A stretch of DNA of 11,664 bases from Nitrososphaera sp. UBA217 (GTDB lineage Archaea > Thermoproteota > Nitrososphaeria > Nitrososphaerales > Nitrososphaeraceae): the NCBI GenBank assembly GCA_002501845.1, contig DAOL01000007.1, positions 19,090 through 30,753 of the forward strand, written 5' to 3'. Below are positions 1-5,487 of the stretch, one piece after another; within the stretch, counting starts at the first letter, position 1, and every line of letters begins with the position of its first letter. The position numbers and the translations under genes are program-made. The notes beneath the pieces are model-generated. The model did no database searches, was not told the DNA's origin, and saw only the letters and a list, made by a program, of their open reading frames with translations.

Positions 1-168
1 GACTGCGTTGGGTTTTTCCATGGCAGCCAGAAACACTACAAGAAGGTCACGATTTGGAGCCAGGGTATAGACAGCTTGTGGCTCAACGCAATAGTGGCGC
101 GGACAAAAGAGCGTGCCGACGTGGAGTTTGTGACTCTTGTTTCCGGCGGAATGATGTACATGCTGTAG
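1..168 (+). CDS. 3' end of an unidentified protein gene (partial)
   Basis: The window opens inside an open frame (frame 1) that runs 55 codons to a TAG at 166-168. The visible C-terminus begins DCVGFFHGSQKHYKKVTIW and ends VSGGMMYML. It alternates short hydrophobic strands and charged stretches, like the end of a soluble alpha/beta domain, with no membrane helix and no recognisable motif. No family is recognised. It is convergent with the MscS-like gene, 46 bp apart, and that gap contains a T-rich run (about 181-191) that could end transcription. It is called coding because the frame is open to the window edge and its composition is protein-like; the true start lies outside. Confidence 0.55.
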   Translation, partial: DCVGFFHGSQKHYKKVTIWSQGIDSLWLNAIVARTKERADVEFVTLVSGGMMYML

Positions 169-214
169 GCATTAATCGGTTGTTTTCTTGTAGGACTGGT
201 GCATCGATGACGCC

Positions 215-868
215 TTAGGCGGTGGCCGCATCTCTTTGAGCAGTCCCATCATATTCCACTTCTTTTTTCAGGATCACGGTGCTAGTCACCATCGAAGAAT
301 TTGATGCAAGCATTTCGTCGCCATTTTCCAAACCAAGTCGGGTGTAAAGCATGCCTATGTCATGTACAACTCCCACTTCGCCAAATACCTTAATTCTATC
401 ATCAATGCTAAACGGTCTGGCTATTGCTAGGTACATTCCCGCGATGACGTTGCTGATAATGTTAGAAGCAGAAAATCCAATCACCAAGCCAGCAATGGTG
501 CTTATAGAGGCCGCAATTACGGGGTCCTGGCTCAGGTAGGAAATGATAAAAGCAATTACAACAATTGCACCGGCGATTCTTACGAGGCTCTTCATCGATT
601 TGGCGGTCTGCTCTGAATGTAATAGCATCAGTCTGTATGTGATGCTGCTCAGGATCTGTATGACGAAAAAGCCCGTCACGGCTACTTCTCCCACGTGGAA
701 ATATAGAATGTATTGGTCTGGAAAGATTGGATGCAACAGATACGTCGTGGTGACAAGAACAATTCCAAGAATGACAGCGAGAATTATTATTTGTCTCAAG
801 GCCTTATTTTTCTCCATTTTCCTCACCGCAGGGCTATCATTATGTCTCACATAATCTGAATTTGCCAT
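215..868 (-). CDS. MscS-family small mechanosensitive channel protein, short form
   Basis: Predicted 217-residue membrane protein. Hydrophobic segments lie at about 26-45, 54-82 and 95-113, followed by a Gly/Ala/Ser-rich pore-type helix at 117-150 containing GLVIGFSASNIISNVIAGM and ending ARPF. This is the MscS TM3 signature, and residues 151-203 match the following beta domain (RIKVFGEVGVVHDIGMLYTR, then the LASNSS region in place of the usual IPN). Known MscS proteins release solutes on hypo-osmotic shock. The large C-terminal alpha/beta vestibule of E. coli MscS is absent: the protein stops about 15 residues after the beta domain. The frame extends upstream to a GTG at 919, but the ATG at 868 is preferred because a TATA-like box sits about 28 nt before it. 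Family call is firm, channel function is inferred. Confidence 0.85.
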   Translation of the reverse strand: MANSDYVRHNDSPAVRKMEKNKALRQIIILAVILGIVLVTTTYLLHPIFPDQYILYFHVGEVAVTGFFVIQILSSITYRLMLLHSEQTAKSMKSLVRIAGAIVVIAFIISYLSQDPVIAASISTIAGLVIGFSASNIISNVIAGMYLAIARPFSIDDRIKVFGEVGVVHDIGMLYTRLGLENGDEMLASNSSMVTSTVILKKEVEYDGTAQRDAATA

Positions 869-891
869 CACTAATTCAATGATCCTAATGC

Positions 892-901
892 AAGATAAAT
901 G
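892..901 (-). promoter_or_regulatory. TATA-like promoter box of the MscS-like gene
   Basis: On the minus strand the sequence reads CATTTATCTT, centred about 28 nt before the ATG at 868. That is the distance expected between an archaeal TATA box and the start of a leaderless mRNA. Inferred from position and base composition only. Confidence 0.4.
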
Positions 902-990
902 TAAAGTATGGTCTGACACTGTTCATCAACCTATAATGAACTGTCTGATTGGCCCTCTAACCTCAAATAACGGGGACACTACATCAATGC

Positions 991-1116
991 ATGGAGGAAG
1001 AGGAAAAGATAAAGCACTGCCCGATATGCGGCTGTACTGAGCACCGGTTGATTGGCTGCGGCATCCATTGGGCAAAGCACAAGGTTGGGCCGGACGGCAA
1101 GTGCGTTCACCGCTAG
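991..1116 (+). CDS. 41-residue Cys/His-rich (zinc-binding type) small protein
   Basis: Short frame ATG 991 to TAG 1114-1116. The protein starts MEEEEKIKHCPICGC and ends KVGPDGKCVHR. It has Cys at 10, 13, 15, 23 and 38 and His at 9, 18, 26, 30 and 40, so a CPxCGC knuckle is followed by further Cys and His that could complete one or two zinc sites. Ten Cys/His in 41 residues with an acidic start is unlikely for a chance frame. No catalytic domain is possible at this size; a nucleic-acid- or protein-binding role is a guess. It ends two bases before the stop of the convergent HD-type gene. A weak AT-rich box (about 962-970) lies some 24 nt upstream. No named family is recognised. Confidence 0.6.
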   Translation: MEEEEKIKHCPICGCTEHRLIGCGIHWAKHKVGPDGKCVHR

Positions 1117-1117
1117 A

Positions 1118-1660
1118 TCATTTGAGCTCGTAGAGCGCAACAGAGAGCTTAAACGCAAGCCTGTCGTCAGTCGCAGTCGCGATTGGCACGACATACTTTT
1201 GTGTTTCATCCTTGAACCTTATTATCTTGTCCCTCAACGCCTGGTTCTTGATTGACCGCGTGATATCCAACCGCTCGGCGAGCTTGACGTATTTCAGGTC
1301 CTTGGGGGCTTTAGACAGTGCTGCAAATTGTTGTTCGGTGCTTGGTTGCCCCGCGGCGGCGCGAACTGTAGAATAGACACGCTCGCCATACTCTTTCAGC
1401 TCCTCGTCCTGTATGCTGTCAGAGGCGCCGTGCAATAGGGCAGAGCACACAAGATCGGGGTCGCGCATTTGAAGCTCTTCAACAAGAATAAGGGCAATTC
1501 TGACCAAGTGGCTGATGTACGGCTCGCTCTTGTTCAGGAGCTGGCCCTTGTGGATCTTGGTTGCAAGCCCGAAGGCCCTTGTAAGCTTGACAACGTCGTC
1601 AGTGTTACTCTCAAAGAACTTTAGCAGCCTGGCAAACCCGGCCTTTGGAAAGTCGCTCAT
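1118..1660 (-). CDS. RelA/SpoT-type HD-domain protein with degenerate metal site
   Basis: 180-residue soluble helical protein. Residues 33-61 (ATKIHKGQ, then EPYISHLVRIALIL), 67-82 (DPDLVCSALLHGASDS) and 124-135 (YVKLAERLDITR) line up with the HD hydrolase domain of RelA/SpoT and small alarmone hydrolases, where the motifs are HxGQ, YIxHP, ALLHDxxED and KLADRL. His51 and His77 are kept, but the Asp of the HD pair is Gly78, the ED pair is altered, and the Asp of LADRL is Glu129. Intact family members hydrolyse (p)ppGpp with Mn2+; this copy probably cannot do so in the usual way. No synthetase domain is present. The second ATG (1660) is chosen over 1675 because a TATA-like box is centred 26 nt before it. 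Confidence 0.75.
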   Translation of the reverse strand: MSDFPKAGFARLLKFFESNTDDVVKLTRAFGLATKIHKGQLLNKSEPYISHLVRIALILVEELQMRDPDLVCSALLHGASDSIQDEELKEYGERVYSTVRAAAGQPSTEQQFAALSKAPKDLKYVKLAERLDITRSIKNQALRDKIIRFKDETQKYVVPIATATDDRLAFKLSVALYELK

Positions 1661-1681
1661 ACGATCGGGTTGCATCGAGCC

Positions 1682-1690
1682 CCTATAATG
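1682..1690 (-). promoter_or_regulatory. TATA-like promoter box of the HD-type gene
   Basis: Reads CATTATAGG on the minus strand, centred 26 nt before the ATG at 1660, which implies a leaderless transcript and rules against the ATG at 1675. Inferred from spacing. Confidence 0.5.
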
Positions 1691-1784
1691 AGATTCGCAT
1701 GAGATATTGTCCGTGAAGCAACATGGATATAGATCATGGGATCCGTCATTGCAATTCAGAACGAGGGATTAATTTCAAGATTAG

Positions 1785-1810
1785 AATAAAAAGAAAATAA
1801 AAAGAGAAAC
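1785..1810 (-). terminator. T-rich terminator after the Spherulin-4 gene
   Basis: On the minus strand, starting about 20 bases after the stop of the secreted-protein gene, three T runs occur within 26 bases (TTTCT, TTTTTATTTT, TTTTTATTC). A tiny CGCT-GT-AGCG inverted repeat precedes it. Oligo-T stretches are the usual intrinsic termination signal in archaea. Confidence 0.55.
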
Positions 1811-1828
1811 GCTACAGCGATTTCGTAT

Positions 1829-3682
1829 TTACTGCCTATAGAAAGCTGTAAGCACGGTATTGCTGTTTGGCGTTATGGTGCGCGACTTACTGGTGCTACC
1901 GTTGTCCCAATGATCGAATACGTAGTTTTGGTATTCGCCCATCGTCACCGTGTACTGCGAGCCTGAATTCGCGCTGTAGGACAGCGGGGTATAACCTGTC
2001 GTCGAACCCGCGCCACTGATGACGGTCCAGAGCCCAGTGATAGGCGAGCTAAGCCCCACTGATTCTATGGTTAGCGTCACCTTTGTTGGCGTTGTCTTGT
2101 AGTGCGCTGTAAGTGTCGTTGACTCCTTTAAGGTGACTGTCTTTTGCCTGATAGTGCTTCCGTCGTTCCAATGGTCAAACACATAGCCTCCATAGTCAGC
2201 CACGGACAGCTGGTACGTCTGTCCGTTTTTGAGGGTGAATGATGTTGGCGAGTATGCTGACTTGACCAGCGCACCGTTCTGCCACAGAGTTGTGTAATAG
2301 CCGTTTATAGCGCTGTTTGCAGCGTTGACCGTTTTCACGGTCAGCGTGCTTGTGCTCTGTGTTATGGTGAGTACCACCGGGTTTGAAGTTGCGATCTTGC
2401 CCGTTGCATCCCTACCATTTGCCACTGCTGTGTAGGTTCCCGCCTTATTGTACGTCTTGGAAATGGTCGAAGCCGAGACATATGGAGATGACGTACCATC
2501 GCCATAGTTGATTGACCAGGTGTATGGTGCCGTGCCGCCCAGAATGCTAGCGCTGAAGGTGATGCTAGTGCCGGTTAACCCTGTAGTCTTGCCAGCATTC
2601 AGCTTCACTGATAACGGTGATGTGACTACGCCGTTGTTATAATATGCCGTTAGCGCAGTGTTGCTTGAAAGGTTTATTGATTTCGTGATTGACTTGCTTC
2701 CGTCAGACCAGTGATCGAAAATGATCTGTTGGTAGTTCCCGGCAGACACTGTATACGTCCCATCCTTCAGCGTCAAAGTAAGGGGCGTATAGCCCGTACT
2801 CACTGTAGCACCGTTTTGCTTCACTTCCGTCCACATGCCGTTTATGGGGTTACCAGTTTGATCCAGTGACTTGACAGTCATCTGGTGCGTTGGATCCCCT
2901 CCTGTAGGAGAGCCGCCGTCAAGCAGCGCCGCCATGTCGTCAAAGTAGGTTGGGAGCGAGTCCCATGGGTTTGGCAGGCCGTCGCTTGTCACGTAGACCC
3001 AACCAATGAAGCCTGTCGCGCCTTTCAACCAGCTTGTTGAGAGCGAACTTACCGAGAATGGGATCATGCCAAGCTGGTCTTTTGCAGACGAGCCCCACAA
3101 GACATAGTCGCTTAGGTTCGGCAAGCCGGGGCTCTCATATATAAGAACCACATCTACCGTTGACAGATATGACGGGAGCGAGTTTGCCCCCGGGTTGCCA
3201 ACGGTAAAGGCCAACCCCTTTGACTCTGCATAGTCGCCAGCCTGCGTGTAATACGACTCGCCGCCGGCCCAGTTTGTCTGCTCGTCAAAAAATATGCCGT
3301 CGACGCCGTACCAGCTACCCCACTTGTCAATGTCGCCCTTGACCGCAGCCAGGCTCCTACTCGTGTAGGCAGTAGATACGTAACCTATCACAACGACGCC
3401 GGCAGCCTTCAGTTGGGCTATGCCGGACACATAGTTAGAGTCCTTTGACGCTCCAGGGCCGCTGGCCGGATTTACAATGGCCACGATGGGCACGGCTGGG
3501 TGATTGTTCTTTGTCTTTACAACTGTGTCCCAAGTGCCCCCCGGATATGTATAGAGGGGAACGATGATTCCAGCCGCTGGCGCCGCGTCTGCAACCTGCA
3601 TGCCTTTTCCGGTCATGAGCGGAACAAGCAACAGCAGGGCAAACGCTCCCGCGACGAATCTTATAGAACTTTGTTTCTTCAT
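1829..3682 (-). CDS. Secreted Spherulin-4-like (glycosidase-type) protein with PKD and FDHW repeats
   Basis: 617-residue exported protein. Residues 1-34 form a signal peptide (MKKQSSIR, a leucine-rich core, then VADAA). Residues 37-255 resemble the Spherulin-4 family, related to GH135 Sph3-type galactosaminidases: IIVPLYTYPGG at 39-49, IVNPASGPG at 69-77, GVDGIFFDE at 126-134 and LIYE at 180-183. Asp133/Glu134 and Glu183 are candidate active-site acids by analogy with Sph3. A Gly/Pro linker follows, then repeat 1 (268-348), a PKD domain (355-441, core YGDGTSSPY), repeat 2 (447-528) and repeat 3 (534-616). Each repeat carries FDHW(S/N/D)DG-type and LTAxY motifs. There is no membrane anchor or sorting tail at the C-terminus. 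A role in cutting an extracellular or biofilm polysaccharide is inference. It stands alone, with its own promoter and terminator. Confidence 0.85.
   Translation of the reverse strand: MKKQSSIRFVAGAFALLLLVPLMTGKGMQVADAAPAAGIIVPLYTYPGGTWDTVVKTKNNHPAVPIVAIVNPASGPGASKDSNYVSGIAQLKAAGVVVIGYVSTAYTSRSLAAVKGDIDKWGSWYGVDGIFFDEQTNWAGGESYYTQAGDYAESKGLAFTVGNPGANSLPSYLSTVDVVLIYESPGLPNLSDYVLWGSSAKDQLGMIPFSVSSLSTSWLKGATGFIGWVYVTSDGLPNPWDSLPTYFDDMAALLDGGSPTGGDPTHQMTVKSLDQTGNPINGMWTEVKQNGATVSTGYTPLTLTLKDGTYTVSAGNYQQIIFDHWSDGSKSITKSINLSSNTALTAYYNNGVVTSPLSVKLNAGKTTGLTGTSITFSASILGGTAPYTWSINYGDGTSSPYVSASTISKTYNKAGTYTAVANGRDATGKIATSNPVVLTITQSTSTLTVKTVNAANSAINGYYTTLWQNGALVKSAYSPTSFTLKNGQTYQLSVADYGGYVFDHWNDGSTIRQKTVTLKESTTLTAHYKTTPTKVTLTIESVGLSSPITGLWTVISGAGSTTGYTPLSYSANSGSQYTVTMGEYQNYVFDHWDNGSTSKSRTITPNSNTVLTAFYRQ
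1835..2083 (-). repeat. FDHW repeat 3 of the Spherulin-4 protein
   Basis: Protein residues 534-616. It shares with the other two copies the order: beta strand LTIES, ITGLWT, TGYTPLSY, YTV, FDHWDNGST, LTAFY. It ends one residue before the C-terminus. Confidence 0.7.
2099..2344 (-). repeat. FDHW repeat 2 of the Spherulin-4 protein
   Basis: Protein residues 447-528, with LTVKTV, INGYYT, SAYSPTSFTLKNG, FDHWNDGST and LTAHY in the same order as copies 1 and 3. It lies after the PKD domain and is joined to copy 3 by a short Thr/Pro linker. Confidence 0.7.
2360..2620 (-). other. PKD-like domain of the Spherulin-4 protein
   Basis: Protein residues 355-441. TGTSITFSASILGGTAPYTW and INYGDGTSSP, then ISKTYNKAGTYTAV, fit the PKD pattern of an Ig-like beta sandwich (YxWxFGDGT... 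and HxYxxxGxYxV). It separates repeat 1 from repeats 2 and 3. Such domains serve as spacers or binding modules in surface proteins. Confidence 0.7.
2639..2881 (-). repeat. FDHW repeat 1 of the Spherulin-4 protein
   Basis: Protein residues 268-348, with MTVKSL, INGMWTEVKQNGA, TGYTPLTLTLKDG, FDHWSDGSK and LTAYY. The FDHW motif recurs at 322, 502 and 589, showing internal duplication. Confidence 0.7.
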
Positions 3683-3704
3683 TTCTCTGCGTGAGAATAA
3701 CAGG

Positions 3705-3716
3705 AAAATATTAAAC
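3705..3716 (-). promoter_or_regulatory. TATA-like promoter box of the Spherulin-4 gene
   Basis: Minus strand GTTTAATATTTT, centred about 28 nt before the ATG at 3682. It fits a leaderless mRNA. Confidence 0.5.
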
Positions 3717-3816
3717 AGTAGTGACAGTTACAAACGTAGAGAGCCTCCATAAAGAGGTTCTAGATTGAGATAGTCGCCTCTGTGTGGTCTCCCAAATACA
3801 AAGGCATCCTTAGCTT

Positions 3817-4137
3817 CTACATGTTGTCGCTGTCGTCACTCGAGGTGAATCCGCTGCTGCCAGTTTCCATTGATTCTGTCGATCCCATCGTTGGTTCTTC
3901 AGGCGTTTCCGGCACGGATGGCATTATTTCTTCAGGCGAGATTTCAGTGTATGCCGCAGGAACAGGTGCAGAGCTGAATCGTGGCTTTGGCGCTGCCTTT
4001 CGCTTGGCTGCCTTCTTTTTCTTGGCACCTTTTCGCTTGGCCGCTACCCTCTTCTTTGCGCCCCCTTTCTTCTTGCCCTTTGAGAGCTTGGCTTGCTTTC
4101 CTTTCTTTCTCTTACTTTTGGCTTTGGCTTTTGCCAT
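3817..4137 (-). CDS. Lys/Ala-rich protein with acidic Ser/Glu/Pro tail
   Basis: 106-residue protein with sharply split charge. Residues 1-53 are almost entirely Lys, Arg, Ala and Gly (start MAKAKAKSKRKKGK, later GAKKKKAAKRKAAPKPR), like histone H1 tails. Residues 64-106 are rich in Glu, Ser, Thr and Pro with an SSDDSD end and no basic residues. No folded domain is visible. Lys/Ala-rich tails of this kind bind DNA or RNA through charge, so a chromatin-type or ribosome-associated role is possible but not shown. The frame begins at a GTG (4158), but the ATG at 4137 is chosen because MAKAKA is a typical start. No Shine-Dalgarno is seen; weak AT boxes lie 17-31 nt upstream. Low complexity makes family assignment unsafe. 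Confidence 0.65.
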   Translation of the reverse strand: MAKAKAKSKRKKGKQAKLSKGKKKGGAKKRVAAKRKGAKKKKAAKRKAAPKPRFSSAPVPAAYTEISPEEIMPSVPETPEEPTMGSTESMETGSSGFTSSDDSDNM

Positions 4138-4220
4138 ACGTTTAGACTTGATAAGCACTTGTTCTTAAGCTTGTTCTTTTTCAACGCATAGAAGGTAATT
4201 TGTGTAAAATACGACCAACA

Positions 4221-4260
4221 TCGCTAGCGATATATTAATCGTTGAGACGACCGCCGGCGG
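4221..4260 (+). promoter_or_regulatory. Two 10-bp palindromes flanking a TATA-like box
   Basis: TCGCTAGCGA at 4221-4230 and CCGCCGGCGG at 4251-4260 are both perfect palindromes. Between them TATATTAATC (4231-4240) is a good archaeal TATA candidate for either a + strand start near 4260 or divergent transcription. A palindrome touching a TATA box is a common operator layout, because a bound dimer would block TBP/TFB. Which protein binds is unknown. Confidence 0.4.
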
Positions 4261-4398
4261 AGAAAGGAGGTCTTTTTGTTTCCATTTAGGGTGTGTCACA
4301 GCAAACTCTTCTGTGTATAGTTTGTGCCAAATGCCGTTATTTCATTAGTCTTCTGCACAACATCGCAGATTCACTTGAATATCCTTATTGCTTATTGC

Positions 4399-4414
4399 TT
4401 TTTTGGATTTTTTT
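4399..4414 (+). terminator. T-rich tract, possible + strand terminator
   Basis: Two T runs (six and seven) separated by GGA, on the + strand, with no + strand gene immediately before. It could end a short transcript starting near 4260. Confidence 0.3.
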
Positions 4415-4505
4415 ACACAGTTTTGGCAGTCTTTAGCACCTCTACTAGTTTGATGAATTTCAGCGGCATGAATATCGGAATTAGTATGGCCATAAAGACG
4501 TCAAG

Positions 4506-4769
4506 CTAGTGGCGTCTGAGAAGTGCTCGCCAATCATTATCCAGTTTTCTGTATTTCACATAGATGTCTGCTAGCAAAAGGCCAAGGATAGCCCAAGGTA
4601 GGAATTCAAAGTATTGCTCTGCCTCGTGCGGAATTGCAATGATGGCTTCATGAAATCCAAAATACGCAATGTCAAATGCCAACACGCCGATGAAAAGGAT
4701 TGCTAGTAGGGCAAACACAACCATGTCCAAAATTTTTGAAATTGCATAAAGCGAAGATTGTGTTGACAT
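4506..4769 (-). CDS. Small two-helix membrane protein, unidentified
   Basis: 87 residues with two hydrophobic segments, at about 12-35 (ILDMVVFALLAILFIGVLAF) and 55-70 (FEFLPWAILGLLLADI), separated by an acidic loop (FGFHEAIIAIPHEAEQY) and followed by a basic tail ending WRALLRRH. The positive C-terminus suggests it faces the cytoplasm. No family is recognised and no catalytic residues stand out. The frame opens at a GTG (4778), but the ATG three codons later is preferred. A weak AT box (about 4788-4796) lies 24 nt upstream. It diverges from the dnaJ-fer gene with about 107 bp between starts. Its tail runs into the gene-poor region. Coding status rests on clean membrane topology and normal codon-like composition. 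Confidence 0.6.
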   Translation of the reverse strand: MSTQSSLYAISKILDMVVFALLAILFIGVLAFDIAYFGFHEAIIAIPHEAEQYFEFLPWAILGLLLADIYVKYRKLDNDWRALLRRH

Positions 4770-4842
4770 CGAAAACACGGAACAAGATCTTGTATCGTCA
4801 GTTTGCAGTTAAATACGTAGGCATCTCATGCTTGGAACAAGA

Positions 4843-4850
4843 CATAATAG
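4843..4850 (+). promoter_or_regulatory. TATA-like box upstream of dnaJ-fer
   Basis: CATAATAG centred about 30 nt before the TTG at 4877. A second AT-rich candidate (TTAAATAC, 4809-4816) lies further upstream. This supports the TTG as the first codon, but only by spacing. Confidence 0.35.
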
Positions 4851-4876
4851 TTCATTCAGCTCACACTTGCCCAGTA

Positions 4877-5452
4877 TTGAGTGACAGCAAGGGCTACTAT
4901 ACTGTTTTCGGCGTTTCGGAAAAGGCTAGCTACAAGGAGATCAGGCATGTTTACAGGAGGCTTGCAAGAAAATACCACCCGGACAGGAACAGTTCTGCCT
5001 TTGCTGAAGAGATGATCAAAAAGATAAATGCAGCATTTGAAGTGCTGTCTGACGAAACAAAGCGGATTCAATACGACAGAAGCGAGTTTGACAGCGTGCC
5101 AGAGCCAGAGTACGTGTACGAGCCGGATCCGGTGACAGCAACCCCTGAGCCGTGGAAAATAGCGAATGAAAACGTGGTTGCAGACTTTTTCAATGGCCCG
5201 TATTTCCTTGACACACCAAAGGGCAGGTTCCACATCGTTGTCGAACCATCGCTCTGCATGGCATTTGGCAGCTGCGAAACGCTCGCGCCAAAGGTATTTG
5301 TTGTTGAAAAGAACAAGAGGTTCAACCCCAAGGCGAGGGTGGAGTGCGAGACCTGCGCCGACTATGAAAAGATATACGCTGCGGCAGCCACGTGTCCGAC
5401 AAAGGCGATCAAAATAATCGACCGGTATACCGGTGAGCAGCTTTACCCATAG
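4877..5452 (+). CDS. J-domain/ferredoxin fusion protein (DnaJ-Fer)
   Basis: 191 residues from a TTG start. Residues 7-68 are a complete J domain: YYTVFGVSEKAS, the basic helix EIRHVYRRLARKYHPDRN with the HPD motif at 34-36 that stimulates DnaK ATPase, then AAFEVLSDETKRIQYD. A Pro/Glu-rich linker (73-93) follows. Residues 117-182 are a ferredoxin domain with Cys127, Cys133 and Cys173-Pro, plus Cys157 and Cys160. Where a CxxCxxC motif is usual, the middle position is Phe130. This fusion is known from Thaumarchaeota and plant plastids and was proposed to have moved between them. It may help Fe-S assembly or redox-linked folding; that is inference. The frame is open further upstream to a TTG at 4700, but there is no in-frame ATG, and MSDSKGYY is a natural J-domain beginning. 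cbiL follows 35 bp later. Confidence 0.85.
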   Translation: MSDSKGYYTVFGVSEKASYKEIRHVYRRLARKYHPDRNSSAFAEEMIKKINAAFEVLSDETKRIQYDRSEFDSVPEPEYVYEPDPVTATPEPWKIANENVVADFFNGPYFLDTPKGRFHIVVEPSLCMAFGSCETLAPKVFVVEKNKRFNPKARVECETCADYEKIYAAAATCPTKAIKIIDRYTGEQLYP

Positions 5453-5470
5453 TAGACTTAAATTGCCGTC

Positions 5471-5478
5471 GGAAGGTG
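5471..5478 (+). promoter_or_regulatory. Shine-Dalgarno site of cbiL
   Basis: GGAAGGTG ends 9 nt before the ATG at 5488 and decides that start over the in-frame GTG at 5476, which lies inside the site itself. A possible TATA-like CTTAAATT (5456-5463) is also 28 nt before the ATG, so an own promoter cannot be excluded. Confidence 0.5.
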
Positions 5479-5487
5479 CAGCAACTC

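Larger units (their letters stand above)
4138..4505. other. Gene-poor intergenic region
   Basis: About 370 bases without a convincing gene. It holds the start-proximal region of the Lys/Ala-rich gene, the two palindromes and TATA-like box at 4221-4260, a GGAGG at 4266-4270 with no sensible frame after it (14 codons from a TTG), a small CACAG/CTGTG inverted repeat (4297-4315), and a T-rich tract at 4399-4414. The frames present (61 codons on +, 26 on -) are not persuasive. A short non-coding RNA on the + strand from about 4260 to 4415 would fit these signals. Confidence 0.5.

Noticed and set aside
1835..2881. Repeated DNA as a possible mobile or CRISPR-like array
   Set aside because: The similarity is at protein level (three FDHW domains of a secreted protein), the copies are about 80 residues long and diverged, with no short identical repeats or spacers.
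4413..4493. 26-codon minus strand frame (MAILIPIFMPLKFIKL...) after the small membrane protein gene
   Set aside because: Too short, with no ribosome site or recognisable motif; cannot be told from chance.
4324..4509. 61-codon + strand frame with a hydrophobic product
   Set aside because: Starts with GTG without a ribosome site, runs through poly-T tracts that make the Phe/Ile-rich product, and overlaps the end of the minus strand membrane protein gene.
4451..4518. Possible C/D box small RNA (TGATGA at 4451, CTGA at 4515)
   Set aside because: No internal C'/D' boxes and no clear terminal stem; these short motifs occur by chance.
5453..5487. Cobalamin riboswitch before cbiL
   Set aside because: Only 35 bases lie between the genes, far too few for a riboswitch, and nothing resembling the B12 box was seen.
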